The notes under the pieces are model-generated. The model saw nothing but the letters and a program-made list of their open reading frames with translations, was not told the origin of the DNA and did no database searches. Positions 1-8,798 of a stretch of DNA of 64,000 bases are shown in pieces. The translations under genes were made by a program, and so were the position numbers. Source of the stretch: Bacteroidales bacterium UBA5197 (lineage in GTDB: Bacteria; Bacteroidota; Bacteroidia; Bacteroidales; Lentimicrobiaceae); the NCBI GenBank assembly GCA_002412885.1, contig DHVX01000025.1, positions 19,260 to 83,259 of the forward strand, read 5' to 3'. How positions within the stretch are numbered: position 1 is the first letter of the stretch; each line of letters begins with the position of its first letter.

Positions 1-261
1 GACTCCGTCTGATATCCGAACACTTGCATTTTTAATAACGGGAAACTGCTCATCGTATGAATTGTAAGGATTGTGCACATATAAAGGTCTGCTTTTCGTT
101 ACTTTAACCTTAATGAAATCAGATTGCGGCGAGATGATGGAATGAATGACCAGCTTGGGAAGCGATTCCGGAACATCAACATCAGAAATCATATTCTCAC
201 AACTGCTGAGAAAGAGAAATGAAAAAATGATGACAAATATGTTTGAGATTGTATTTTTCAT
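1..261 (-). CDS. DUF4249-type outer-membrane lipoprotein (3' part outside window)
   Basis: The first 87 codons of a minus-strand gene are visible and the rest lies beyond base 1. The protein starts MKNTISNIFVIIFSFLFLSSCEN, a lipoprotein signal with a lipobox ending in Cys. It is followed by a stretch (VDVPESLPKLVIHSIISPQ) typical of the start of DUF4249 proteins, where a hydrophobic strand precedes an exported beta domain. The ATG lies 3 nt after the stop of the TonB-dependent receptor gene, so the two are co-transcribed. DUF4249 proteins are regularly encoded directly after such receptors in Bacteroidota and probably form an outer-membrane complex with them; the substrate is unknown. The family call rests on the short N-terminus and the context. 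Confidence 0.75.
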   Translation of the reverse strand, partial: MKNTISNIFVIIFSFLFLSSCENMISDVDVPESLPKLVIHSIISPQSDFIKVKVTKSRPLYVHNPYNSYDEQFPVIKNASVRISDGV

Positions 262-264
262 GGC

Positions 265-2634
265 TTAAAACTTTATGTTGTAAGAAACAGATGGAATAAT
301 CGGGAAAATGGATACCTGTTTGAGTTTACTGATTGTTCCATTATCACTGTATTCATTATCAATAAAATAGAAGAATGGATTTTTGCGGTTGTAGGTATTG
401 TAAAGCCCCAACTCCCATGTTCTCTCATGTCTTTTCATTTTTTTATGAAACTGAATGGCAAAATCCAACCGGTGATAAGCTTTCATGCGAAACGAATTTA
501 CCTTTCCGTAATCAGTTACTGTGTTAAAGTACTGATAATAATAGGGTTCACCTTCAGGAAGGTATTCTGCAATAGGAGAGTAGGTGTTTCCGGCATATTC
601 TCCAAGTGGGAGAGTGATTGCACTGCCTGTTCCGTAAACCCATGTACCTGATAAGGTTATATTGTCGCTGAGTTCGTAAATTGCAACAACCGAAATATCA
701 TGTCTGCGGTCGTATCTGGCCCAGAAATATTCACCGAAGTTGATCTCATCAAATTTAAGCTTTGTCCATGATAAGGTATATCCAACCCATCCGGTAAGCT
801 TTCCGGTTTTCCGCTGCACAAGCATTTCTATGCCGTATGATTTACCTGAGCCGGCGGTAACGTTATCCTGCCATGTAAAATTTTGGGCTTCAGTAGGATC
901 ATCAAGCAGTAAAAAGCTGGCTCCGGGTTTATACCCCAAAATATTTCTACTCCATTTGTAATAACCTTCGAGTGTCAATGTCAGGTTTTTAGAGGGCAGG
1001 TCCTGTGCAAATCCAGCCGATATCTGCCTGGAATTCTGAGGTTTAATTCTTTTGGTGGATGGTACCCATAGATCGGTTGGAAGGCCAACCCCGGTATTGC
1101 TAAGCAAGTGAATAAACTGGTTCATTTCTGCAAAAGCAGCTTTGGCTGATAGTCCTTCTCTGATTAAATAATTTAGAGATAGCCTTGGCTCGGCAAATAC
1201 ATAACTTTTTTTATCGGCAATAAAATGACTCATTCTGATTCCTGCATTCGCCTGAAATTTGTTCAGTGTTAAATGATTTTCAACATAAAGCCCTGATTCC
1301 TGCGAATTATATGTGGTTTTCTTTTTGAAATCATACAGTGTCTGACTGTCTTTTTCTATAATGGCAGTAGGTGTAAACAAGTGATTGGTTGTCTGAACTC
1401 CCGCCCTGAACAGATATTTGGTGGAAACGTGATACTCTAAATCGTATTTTAAAGCTAAATCGCGAATACCGGAGTTGTAGTTCAACTTATATGTTCCGTT
1501 TCTGTCTTTTTCCTCATTAAAGATATTCAGGTCGTAACTGCTGTATATCAATGAGGTATTTGAAAAAACTCTGCTTGTAAACAAGTGATTCCATCGCAGC
1601 GTCCCTGTCGCATTTTGCCAGTAAAGTCCCCCTTTTGATTTGTCAGTCTGATTGTTATAGGTGTAGGAATTGACAAATTGAAATTTATCCCGGCCAAAGT
1701 ATCCCGAAAGATAGACTTTATTTTTCCGGCTGAAATCATAATTTAGTTTGGCGTTAAGGTCGTAAAAGTAGTAACCGCCTCTGCTGTCATCGGGCATAAA
1801 TGGCCGAGTTAATACATCAATGTATGTGCGGCGTCCTGAAATCAGGAACGATGATTTATCTTTGATGATGGGTCCTTCAAGTACAAGCCTCGAGGAAAGT
1901 ATTCCAATACCTGCTTCACCGGCAAATTTTTGTTTGTTTCCATCTTTCATGGTCATTTCAACCACCGAAGAAAGTCTGCCTCCATAACGAGCCGGAAATC
2001 CGCCCTTGGTAAGTTCTATGCTTTTTAAAGCATCGCCATTAAAGATCGAGAAAAATCCGAAAAGGTGGTTGGCATTATAAACAGGGGCGTCGTCGAGGAT
2101 AATAAGGTTTTGATCAGGTCCGCCGCCTCGCACATACAAACCGCTGTTGCCTTCCGATCCTTTCTGAACTCCGGGCAAAAGCTGCAGCGCTTTAAAAACA
2201 TCCTTCTCTCCTAGGAGTGCAGGTATATTTCTGATTTGTTTAACAGGAACACTAATCATACTCATGCGGTTACTTTCGCTCGCCCTTTCGGCTTTTTCGG
2301 CCGAAATTACAACCTCTTCAAGCGTAATACTAGGATCCAGCCATATGTCCAATACAAGGTTCTGGTTGAGTTTAACGTTCTCTATGACAGGTTGATAACC
2401 TATATAGGAAAACGAAATATCATAACTTCCCGCTGGAAGTGTGATAGAATAGAACCCATAATTGTTTGTAACTGTGCCCCCTTTTATTGAGGCAATGTAG
2501 ATGTTTACTCCGGGAAGTAATTCCCTGCTATTTTTTTCTCTTACATAGCCGCTGACGGAAAATTTCTGTTGGGCATAAGTGTGACAGGTAACAATCATCA
2601 GGAAAGTTACAAGAATAGTAATGTGCCTGCGCAT
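265..2634 (-). CDS. TonB-dependent receptor with carboxypeptidase-regulatory-like N-terminal domain
   Basis: This 789-residue outer-membrane receptor has a Sec signal peptide at about residues 1-21 (ends HTYAQQ). A CarboxypepD_reg-like beta domain follows at about 24-110 (VSGYVREKNSRELLPGVNIY). The plug domain is at about 115-235, with the recognisable segments LQLLPGVQKGSEGNSGLYVRGG and ARYGGRLSSVVEM. The remainder is the beta-barrel, which ends on a short aromatic-rich strand (PSVSYNIKF), as expected for barrel assembly. It would import a substrate using TonB/ExbBD energy. The barrel resembles the receptors paired with DUF4249 lipoproteins rather than SusC, which is longer and paired with SusD. 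No regulator or degradation enzyme sits beside it, so the ligand cannot be inferred. Confidence 0.9.
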   Translation of the reverse strand: MRRHITILVTFLMIVTCHTYAQQKFSVSGYVREKNSRELLPGVNIYIASIKGGTVTNNYGFYSITLPAGSYDISFSYIGYQPVIENVKLNQNLVLDIWLDPSITLEEVVISAEKAERASESNRMSMISVPVKQIRNIPALLGEKDVFKALQLLPGVQKGSEGNSGLYVRGGGPDQNLIILDDAPVYNANHLFGFFSIFNGDALKSIELTKGGFPARYGGRLSSVVEMTMKDGNKQKFAGEAGIGILSSRLVLEGPIIKDKSSFLISGRRTYIDVLTRPFMPDDSRGGYYFYDLNAKLNYDFSRKNKVYLSGYFGRDKFQFVNSYTYNNQTDKSKGGLYWQNATGTLRWNHLFTSRVFSNTSLIYSSYDLNIFNEEKDRNGTYKLNYNSGIRDLALKYDLEYHVSTKYLFRAGVQTTNHLFTPTAIIEKDSQTLYDFKKKTTYNSQESGLYVENHLTLNKFQANAGIRMSHFIADKKSYVFAEPRLSLNYLIREGLSAKAAFAEMNQFIHLLSNTGVGLPTDLWVPSTKRIKPQNSRQISAGFAQDLPSKNLTLTLEGYYKWSRNILGYKPGASFLLLDDPTEAQNFTWQDNVTAGSGKSYGIEMLVQRKTGKLTGWVGYTLSWTKLKFDEINFGEYFWARYDRRHDISVVAIYELSDNITLSGTWVYGTGSAITLPLGEYAGNTYSPIAEYLPEGEPYYYQYFNTVTDYGKVNSFRMKAYHRLDFAIQFHKKMKRHERTWELGLYNTYNRKNPFFYFIDNEYSDNGTISKLKQVSIFPIIPSVSYNIKF

Positions 2635-2696
2635 ATAGATTTGTTAGGTAAAATTAGAAGGTGCTTTACTACAAAAATCAGTCCGCCATTAATGAA

Positions 2697-3956
2697 TTAA
2701 GTTTTTTGTTTTTTCTTTTTTGCTGCGGGGAACAGCACGTTATTAAGAATAAGCCGGTAACCCGGTGAATTGGGGTACATGTTCAGATCTGTAGGTGGAT
2801 CGCCAACCAGATGCTGATAATCTTCCGGGTCATGTCCACCATAAAAAGTCCAGGTACCTTTGCCAAAAGCTCCATGTATGTATCTGGCTTCGTTGGCAAC
2901 TTTATTCTCTCCCATGAGAATTACATTCGATTTCACAAAATTCTTATTAAAAGCTGTGGTTTGTCCCATGAATCCCTTAATTACTTTTTCATGATTTTGG
3001 GTAAGCATTGCCGGAACCGGATCCCACTTGGCTGAAAAATCAAAAAGTGTGAAGAAATCATTAGCCATGGTCACCTTTCGGGTAGTGGTAACATCAATGT
3101 TTGATATTTCATATTCATAAGGATTGGTCACCAGCGTAAAGTCAGTAAACGCAAAACATTTGTGATATTCCAGGTGATCATTTGCATTCGGATCAGCAGG
3201 GTCGCCGTCAAACATCACATCGCAGATGTCGAGATGTTCGGCAGCAAGCGCAATGTCGTAACTATCAGGTGCTGAGCACATCGCAAAAAGATATCCGCCG
3301 CCGGAAGTAAATTCCCTGATTTTGTGGGCTACTGCTCTTTTCAAATGAGAAACTTTTGAGAATCCCAGGCTGGCAGCCATGGCTTCTGTCTTACTCACAT
3401 CATCGCGATACCATGGCGCGTTTCTGTAAGCAGCCCAGAATTTGCCGTATTGACCGGTGAAATCCTCATGATGCAGGTGCAACCAGTCATACATGGGTAA
3501 TACACCACCGATCACCTCTTCGTCATAAATTATATCGTAGGGTATCTCGGCATATGTTAATGCCAGCGTAACTGCATCATCCCATGGCAATTTGCTTTTT
3601 GGAGTATAAACTGCAATTCGTGGAGCCTTTTGCAAACGCATTTCATCCATATTTACGGCAGGATCTCTGATTTCCAGTAGAATAGCATTTGCCTGTACAT
3701 CAGCAATTATCTGATAAGATACTCCACGCACCACACATTCTCCTTCGAGCAACGGATGGTGTTGAAACATAAAGCTTCCACCACGGTAATTCAATAACCA
3801 GCTTACTTCTATATCCTGTTGCAGTGTCCAGAATGCTATGCCATAGGCTTTAAGATGGTTCTTCTGAACCTTATCCATCGGAATAAGAATGTATGAGCCG
3901 AATGAATACATGCAGGCAAACAGCAGAGCAAGTGTAAGCAGGTAATGTTTTTTCAT
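2697..3956 (-). CDS. Conserved secreted Bacteroidota protein, often labelled 'asparagine synthetase B'
   Basis: The protein is 419 residues from the ATG at 3956. I chose this start because it opens directly on a signal peptide (MKKHYLLTLALLFACMYSFG); an upstream in-frame start would add 12 residues in front of it. The mature part contains conserved blocks LLNYRGGSFM, AVYTPKSKLPWDDAVTLALTYAEIPYD, YDWLHLHHEDFTGQYG and GGGYLFAMCSAPDSYD. The last block has the look of a class I glutamine amidotransferase-like nucleophile elbow. Close relatives in Bacteroidota genomes are commonly named asparagine synthetase B, but I see no ATP-pyrophosphatase domain, so that name should not be taken as function. 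It is a periplasmic or surface protein of unknown role. It stands alone between dnaB and the receptor gene. Confidence 0.75.
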   Translation of the reverse strand: MKKHYLLTLALLFACMYSFGSYILIPMDKVQKNHLKAYGIAFWTLQQDIEVSWLLNYRGGSFMFQHHPLLEGECVVRGVSYQIIADVQANAILLEIRDPAVNMDEMRLQKAPRIAVYTPKSKLPWDDAVTLALTYAEIPYDIIYDEEVIGGVLPMYDWLHLHHEDFTGQYGKFWAAYRNAPWYRDDVSKTEAMAASLGFSKVSHLKRAVAHKIREFTSGGGYLFAMCSAPDSYDIALAAEHLDICDVMFDGDPADPNANDHLEYHKCFAFTDFTLVTNPYEYEISNIDVTTTRKVTMANDFFTLFDFSAKWDPVPAMLTQNHEKVIKGFMGQTTAFNKNFVKSNVILMGENKVANEARYIHGAFGKGTWTFYGGHDPEDYQHLVGDPPTDLNMYPNSPGYRLILNNVLFPAAKKKKQKT

Positions 3957-4041
3957 GCCAAACAAGTTTAATCGTTTATGGATAAACGCCACAATGCCCT
4001 GATTTGTTATATGGCAGGGATCATAAAGATGATTGCCAGGT

Positions 4042-5574
4042 TTAAAAAGGAGCTTCGTTGTCCAATGGCATGTCGTTCATTTTTGATTGAACGGTTATTG
4101 TGCTGGTGCTTCCATCAAACTGGGCACTTGGGGCAATACTTGTGGCCATATTAAAATCACTCGGATCGGGATCGGTAAATTTGGCGTATTTACTGATGAA
4201 ACGCAACGGAATATCTCCCAGTGCTCCATTACGGTGCTTGGCGATGCTTATTTCGGCATGTCCAATCAGGCTGGCGCCGCCTTCATCGGTGTTTTGGTTG
4301 TAATATTCAGGGCGATAAATAAAAATAACCATATCTGCATCCTGCTCTATCGCACCGGATTCACGAAGGTCGGATAACAAAGGCTTTTTATTCGGGCGTT
4401 GTTCTACCGAGCGGTTAAGCTGCGAAAGCGCAATAACAGGAATACTCAGCTCCTTGGCAAGACTTTTCAGCGAACGTGAAATTGCACTGATTTCCTGCTC
4501 CCTGTTGCCATTATTGCGATCAAGACCAGCTGACATCAACTGAATATAATCGATAATTACCAGCTGAATATCATGTTGCGCTTTAAGCCTTCTGCATTTT
4601 GCCCTCAACTCAAAAATCGAAAGTGAAGGAGTATCATCAATAAACAGAGGTGCGTCAATCAGGTTATTGATTTTGGAATTTAATTGCTCCCATTCATAAT
4701 TTTCAAGATTGCCTTTTCGCAATTTATCGCCTGGTAATTGTGCTTCAGCAGAAATAAGCCTGGTAACCAGCTGAACCGATGACATCTCAAGGGAGAAAAC
4801 GGCCACAGCCTTTTTAAAATCAACAGCAACATTACGTGCAATGGTTAATACAAACGCAGTTTTACCCATACCAGGACGAGCTGCCATAATGATCAGGTCA
4901 GATGGCTGCCAGCCGGAGGTAAGCCGGTCAAGTTCGGTAAAACCTGAAGGAATTCCGCTGAATTGCCCTGGCTTGGTTTTGGCTGCTTCGATCTGTTTTA
5001 CCGCATCCCGAACCAACGAATGCATATCGAGATAATTGCGGCGCATGTTGTTTTCACCAACGCTGAATAATTGATTTTCAGCTTTATCAAGTAACTGAAA
5101 AACGTCGGTAGTGTCCTCGTAGGCTTCTTTTATTATTTCAGAAGAAATCCTGATCAACTCACGCTGAATAAATTTCTGAAGGATAATGCGGGCATGAAAT
5201 TCAGTATTTGCTGATGAAGCTACTCTATTGGTAAGCTGGGCAATGTAAAAAGGACCTCCTGCGGCTTCGAGTTCTCCGGTAAACTTAAGCTCATTCGTAA
5301 CAGTGAGTATATCAATTGGTTCACCCTTTGTGAATAAACGGGATATTGACTGAAATATAATCTGATGTGCGTCTTTGTAAAAAGCATCGGGTCTAATAAC
5401 ATCAATAATTGCAGCCAATGCATCTTTTTCAAGCATAATTGCTCCAAGAACGGCTTCTTCAAGGTCGGTTGCCTGTGGCGGGATTTTTCCATGCTCGAAT
5501 ATGTCACTTATTCCCAGAGGGCGATTCCCTTTCTTATTGCGGGTTGTAGCAATTGATTTACTATTTTCTTCCAT
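4042..5574 (-). CDS. dnaB: Replicative DNA helicase DnaB
   Basis: The 510-residue hexameric helicase unwinds DNA at the replication fork. The DnaB N-terminal helical domain spans about residues 33-135 (PQATDLEEAVLGAIMLEKDAL). The RecA-like ATPase domain follows, with Walker A PGMGKTAF at about 234-241, Walker B-type VIIDYIQLM, and the DnaB-specific ALSQLNRSVEQRPNKKP and SDLRESGAIEQDAD segments near the arginine finger. There is no intein, although inteins are frequent at this Walker A. The N-terminus carries a 30-residue basic extension and the C-terminus an acidic tail, both normal in the phylum. The ATG at 5574 is only 4 nt from a perfect TAnnTTTG promoter element, so the mRNA is probably leaderless or nearly so. 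Confidence 0.97.
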   Translation of the reverse strand: MEENSKSIATTRNKKGNRPLGISDIFEHGKIPPQATDLEEAVLGAIMLEKDALAAIIDVIRPDAFYKDAHQIIFQSISRLFTKGEPIDILTVTNELKFTGELEAAGGPFYIAQLTNRVASSANTEFHARIILQKFIQRELIRISSEIIKEAYEDTTDVFQLLDKAENQLFSVGENNMRRNYLDMHSLVRDAVKQIEAAKTKPGQFSGIPSGFTELDRLTSGWQPSDLIIMAARPGMGKTAFVLTIARNVAVDFKKAVAVFSLEMSSVQLVTRLISAEAQLPGDKLRKGNLENYEWEQLNSKINNLIDAPLFIDDTPSLSIFELRAKCRRLKAQHDIQLVIIDYIQLMSAGLDRNNGNREQEISAISRSLKSLAKELSIPVIALSQLNRSVEQRPNKKPLLSDLRESGAIEQDADMVIFIYRPEYYNQNTDEGGASLIGHAEISIAKHRNGALGDIPLRFISKYAKFTDPDPSDFNMATSIAPSAQFDGSTSTITVQSKMNDMPLDNEAPF

Positions 5575-5578
5575 ACTT

Positions 5579-5586
5579 CAAAAGTA
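5579..5586 (-). promoter_or_regulatory. dnaB promoter -7 element (TACTTTTG)
   Basis: On the minus strand TACTTTTG matches the Bacteroidota sigma-70 -7 consensus TAnnTTTG and is followed by AAGT and then the dnaB ATG. Transcription would start at or within a few bases of the start codon. Confidence 0.6.
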
Positions 5587-5724
5587 TGAATTAGAACCAA
5601 CTCTTGAATGTCTTTTGCAGAATATTTTTGAACAAAAGCACATCGCAATTAAGTTCTTCAATATCAGGTGTAAAGAAAAATCCAACTCTTCGGCACCTGC
5701 ACCCTATGCGAACGGCATATTTTA

Positions 5725-5732
5725 TACTTTTG
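5725..5732 (+). promoter_or_regulatory. Promoter -7 element (TACTTTTG) of the TlpA-like gene
   Basis: TACTTTTG matches TAnnTTTG and lies 18 nt upstream of the ATG at 5751. I see no clear TTG at the -33 distance. Confidence 0.5.
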
Positions 5733-5750
5733 TAGTCCAAACCATATTTT

Positions 5751-6887
5751 ATGAAATATTCTGCATTTCTTCCTGTTTTAACATTTCTGTTTTGTTTTAG
5801 TCAATACATTGCGTTTGCCCAGCAAACAGCTTCAGTTTCCGGAAAACTGAATGGTGAAAACAAAGCAGGAGTTCAGCTTACCCTATCTGACCCGATTGAA
5901 ATGAATGCGGAAAGCAAATCCATTTTAACGGATGAAAACGGGAGTTTTTCCATTCAGGTTAATGTTGAAAGTCTCAGGATTTTTAAACTTTCTGTTAATT
6001 CAGGAAATTATCTGGTGTTGTTTCTCCTTCCGGGAGATAATGTTGATCTGAACCTCTCAGCATCAAAACTAAACCAACATCCCGGAATAAAAGGTTCTGC
6101 CTATACACAAACAGCCTATTTAATGGCCGGAAACCTGGCTTTTTTCGATGCAAAGATCGATAGTCTGAATAATTTATATACCGTTTCTCAAGGAAGTGCA
6201 GATTTCAATGAGTTGAAATCTTCGCTTGAAGCAGAGTATCATTTGATAAATGGCAAAAAGATCAGCTATCTGCGTGATGTTCTCACAAAAAATGCGAAGT
6301 CTCCGGCCTCCTTGCTTTTTGTGGATAAACTCGATATCAATGACAACCTTGATATCTATGAAGCAGTTGCCAGAGGGGTTTTATCGGTTTATCCGGATTT
6401 TAAACTTGCACGGGATCTCAAAATTCGAACCACACTCGAACGTAAACTGGCTGCAGGAAGCCCGGCACCGGAAATTGTACTGCCAACTCCTGAAGGTGAC
6501 TTATACAAACTCTCCTCTTTAAAAGGGAGCGTTGTTCTTATTGATTTCTGGGCTTCGTGGTGCGGTCCTTGCCGGAAAGATAATCCGGAAGTTGTGCGAA
6601 TGTATAACCGTTTTAACAGTAAGGGATTTGAGATTCTCGGCGTTTCTCTCGACCGCGATAAAGATGCATGGATAAAAGCCATTGCGAAGGATAGCCTGAG
6701 ATGGAATCAGGTTAGTGACCTCAAATACTGGCAAAGCGAAGCTGCTCAGAATTATGGAGTTAAGTCAATTCCGCATACAGTTCTGATTGACAGAAACGGA
6801 CTTGTGATTGCCCGTGGCCTCAGGGGTAAAGCACTGGAGCGTAAACTTGAAGAAATTTTTCAGGATGAAGATAAATCCGGGGAATAA
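5751..6887 (+). CDS. Periplasmic TlpA/ResA-type thiol-disulfide oxidoreductase
   Basis: The 378-residue protein has a Sec signal peptide at about residues 1-23 (ends AFAQQ). An N-terminal beta-rich domain (about 25-115) resembles the DUF4369 domain of Bacteroidota thioredoxins and is followed by a helical linker. The C-terminal thioredoxin fold starts near residue 232 (LAAGSPAPEIVLPTPEGD). The active site WCGPC is at residues 270-274 and the cis-Pro loop (SIPHTVLIDRNG) is present. The fold should reduce or rearrange disulfides of exported proteins, for example in cytochrome maturation, but the partner is not evident. It is monocistronic: its own promoter element lies upstream and a bidirectional terminator follows. 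Confidence 0.88.
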   Translation: MKYSAFLPVLTFLFCFSQYIAFAQQTASVSGKLNGENKAGVQLTLSDPIEMNAESKSILTDENGSFSIQVNVESLRIFKLSVNSGNYLVLFLLPGDNVDLNLSASKLNQHPGIKGSAYTQTAYLMAGNLAFFDAKIDSLNNLYTVSQGSADFNELKSSLEAEYHLINGKKISYLRDVLTKNAKSPASLLFVDKLDINDNLDIYEAVARGVLSVYPDFKLARDLKIRTTLERKLAAGSPAPEIVLPTPEGDLYKLSSLKGSVVLIDFWASWCGPCRKDNPEVVRMYNRFNSKGFEILGVSLDRDKDAWIKAIAKDSLRWNQVSDLKYWQSEAAQNYGVKSIPHTVLIDRNGLVIARGLRGKALERKLEEIFQDEDKSGE

Positions 6888-6931
6888 TTGCTGTAGAATT
6901 AATTAATAGGCAAATGCGCCCATAAAATACT

Positions 6932-6963
6932 AGCGCCTGAACACTGTTTGATGTTCAGGCGCT
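6932..6963. terminator. Bidirectional hairpin terminator between convergent genes
   Basis: Perfect 12-bp inverted repeat AGCGCCTGAACA / TGTTCAGGCGCT with an 8-nt loop, placed between the convergent TlpA-like and FKBP genes. Flanking T/A-rich bases are modest on both sides, so it may serve both transcripts. Confidence 0.75.
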
Positions 6964-7016
6964 GGTTGTTGCTTAAAAAATTGATCTTCAAATAATTGTA
7001 TGCTGAACAGAAATGC

Positions 7017-7766
7017 TTATTCTTTTTCTATTGAAATAAGTTCCACTTCAAAAATCAGAACTGAGCCACCAGGTATCGGACCGGCGCCTCTTTCACCGTA
7101 AGCAAGTTCAGAAGGGATGACAAATTCATATTTCGCTCCTGGTTTCATCAATTGAACGCCTTCTGTCCATCCTGCAATTACTCCGTTTAATGGAAATTTA
7201 ATAGATTCGCCACGTTCAACCGAAGAGTCGAATACTGTTCCATCAATTAATTTCCCTGTGTAATGAACTTCGACTACATCTTCCGGTTTTGGATTTTCAC
7301 CCACACCTTCGGTAATAACTCTGTACTGCAGGCCGCTTGGAGTTTCAATAACACCGGCTTTTGTTTTGTTTGCAGCAAGAAATGCAGCTCCGGCCTGTTT
7401 GGCTTCAGAATTTGAAACTTCTGATTTTTGCTGTTGCTTTGCCATCATTTCCATTTGCAATGACATCATTAAAGCATCTGTTACTTCATCAGTCATCACT
7501 GTATCAATAGCATTAAGCCCATCCTTAAGCCCGTTGAACATAATGTCAGCAGAAACCTCAATGCCATTGGTTTTCATGTTTCTTCCGATATCTCTGCCAA
7601 TCATATAGCTGATGGAATCCTGGCGGGTCAGAATTTGAACTGCTGCAGGGGTCTCGGTTATGGTTTTGCTTTTTTTGTCCTTTTTGCTTTTCTGTGCTGA
7701 TGCATTTAAGCTTATGGCGAAAAGCGCCAGAATCAGCAAGGAGGTGGTTGAAATGATTCGTTTCAT
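7017..7766 (-). CDS. FKBP-type peptidyl-prolyl cis-trans isomerase (Mip/FkpA-like), exported
   Basis: The protein is 249 residues from the ATG at 7766. This start gives a clean signal peptide (MKRIISTTSLLILALFAISLNASAQ), whereas an upstream in-frame start would lie before the promoter element at 7791-7798. After a Lys-rich linker comes the helical FKBP_N dimerisation domain (DSISYMIGRDIGRNMKTNGIEV..., about 60-140). The C-terminal FKBP domain contains VEVHYTGKLIDGTVFDSSVERG, GVIAGWTEGVQLM and the GGSVLIFEVELISIE ending. These are the normal active-site segments. It catalyses prolyl isomerisation and chaperones folding of periplasmic or outer-membrane proteins. It is separately transcribed from a consensus promoter. 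Confidence 0.93.
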   Translation of the reverse strand: MKRIISTTSLLILALFAISLNASAQKSKKDKKSKTITETPAAVQILTRQDSISYMIGRDIGRNMKTNGIEVSADIMFNGLKDGLNAIDTVMTDEVTDALMMSLQMEMMAKQQQKSEVSNSEAKQAGAAFLAANKTKAGVIETPSGLQYRVITEGVGENPKPEDVVEVHYTGKLIDGTVFDSSVERGESIKFPLNGVIAGWTEGVQLMKPGAKYEFVIPSELAYGERGAGPIPGGSVLIFEVELISIEKE

Positions 7767-7790
7767 TATTACTGGTTTTATTATGAAGCG

Positions 7791-7820
7791 CAAAAGTATG
7801 AATTCGCAGCTCACTTACAA
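7791..7820 (-). promoter_or_regulatory. Consensus promoter of the FKBP gene
   Basis: On the minus strand TTG (7820-7818), 19 nt, then TACTTTTG (7798-7791). This matches the Bacteroidota TTG-N17-23-TAnnTTTG promoter and lies about 25 nt before the ATG at 7766, which fixes the downstream start codon as the real one. Confidence 0.75.
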
Positions 7821-7859
7821 TGAGCAGATTCAAATATTTGCAAAAATTAACACTAGGGT

Positions 7860-8600
7860 TCAGGTGAAAATGATATCTTTTTCTTCAATTAAAGACATCC
7901 CTTTGTACCTGAGTAATAGTTGTGCAATTGCAACTACATCTTTCTGACAATAGGTAACGATGCGGGCAAGGTCATTTTCGTGCCAGTAAACATGCCCAAC
8001 CTGACTTCCGTCAATGTCATCCTTAGGCGTTGGTATATTGAAAATTGCAGTGAGCAGCGCCAGTGAAGTATAATTTTTGTAATCGCCGAACTTCCATAGT
8101 TCCATGGTGTCCAGATGCTGAATATCCCATGGTTTTTTACCGGCAATATCAAGCAATGGCGGCAGATCTATACCGTTGATTAACATTCTTCGCGATATAT
8201 AAGGGAAATCGAACTCTTTGCCATTGTGAGCACATAAAAGGGTTCCTGGCTTGCTGAAGTTGTTTTGAAGCATAACTGCGAAATCATTGAGCAGTTGTGC
8301 TTCGTTATCGCTTGCAAATGATTTGATTCTCAGTTGATTGTTGTGAATAAATCCAACAGAGATACAGATTATTTTCCCAAATTCAGAGTAAATGCCTGCC
8401 CTTTGATACATTTCTTCGACGGAAAGATCTTCTTTCTCCTTTTGTTTTTCCGTTTCCTTTTCCTTTAGCTTTATCGCTTTATGCTCCCACAGTTTCCTGA
8501 GTTTTTCAGGTACCTCATCAAAGGTTGAATACTGTGGAACTGTTTCAATATCAAGGAATAATACTTTTTCAATTTTTACATGTCCGAGCATAATGTTCAT
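7860..8600 (-). CDS. Predicted 3'-5' exonuclease, PolB-like (DNA_pol_B_exo2 family)
   Basis: The 246-residue protein has the three acidic exonuclease motifs of the DnaQ/PolB superfamily. These are VLFLDIETVPQ near residues 13-23 (Exo I, D and E), LCAHNGKEFDFPYISRRML near the middle (Exo II), and YCQKDVVAIAQLLLRY at the C-terminus (Exo III). No polymerase domain follows; the protein ends soon after, as is usual for this stand-alone family. Residues about 40-75 form a charged helical insertion (EKETEKQKEKEDLSVEEMYQ). A role in DNA repair or RNA/DNA end trimming is plausible but unproven for the family. The gene starts at ATG 8600; an ATG three codons later is an alternative. Confidence 0.85.
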   Translation of the reverse strand: MNIMLGHVKIEKVLFLDIETVPQYSTFDEVPEKLRKLWEHKAIKLKEKETEKQKEKEDLSVEEMYQRAGIYSEFGKIICISVGFIHNNQLRIKSFASDNEAQLLNDFAVMLQNNFSKPGTLLCAHNGKEFDFPYISRRMLINGIDLPPLLDIAGKKPWDIQHLDTMELWKFGDYKNYTSLALLTAIFNIPTPKDDIDGSQVGHVYWHENDLARIVTYCQKDVVAIAQLLLRYKGMSLIEEKDIIFT

Positions 8601-8726
8601 ATTTTAAAGGTTAAAGGTATGAAATTATTTATTTGCAAATGTTTTGAGGTAAATTTCGTGTTTTTTGGCAAACTATCATTTCCTTGGTTCACTTCTTTAA
8701 TTAAGGTTTTAAATCAAAGCATTCAC

Positions 8727-8734
8727 TAATTTTG
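8727..8734 (+). promoter_or_regulatory. Promoter -7 element (TAATTTTG) upstream of the lipoprotein/mnmD pair
   Basis: TAATTTTG matches TAnnTTTG and lies 64 nt upstream of the ATG at 8799. No convincing TTG at -33. Confidence 0.4.
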
Positions 8735-8798
8735 GCAATCGGGTTTCCATAATGATTGTTGTAACTATCAGGACCGATTTGTTGTAATCTTTTGTAAG

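Noticed and set aside
2697..3956. Annotation as asparagine synthetase B
   Set aside because: The protein is exported and shows no N-terminal Ntn-type Cys or ATP-pyrophosphatase domain; the common name appears to be inherited.
4087..4377. Open frames antisense to dnaB (and similar antisense frames inside aconitase, lepB, ftsK and E2)
   Set aside because: They lie wholly within strongly conserved genes on the other strand and show no domain or signal features.
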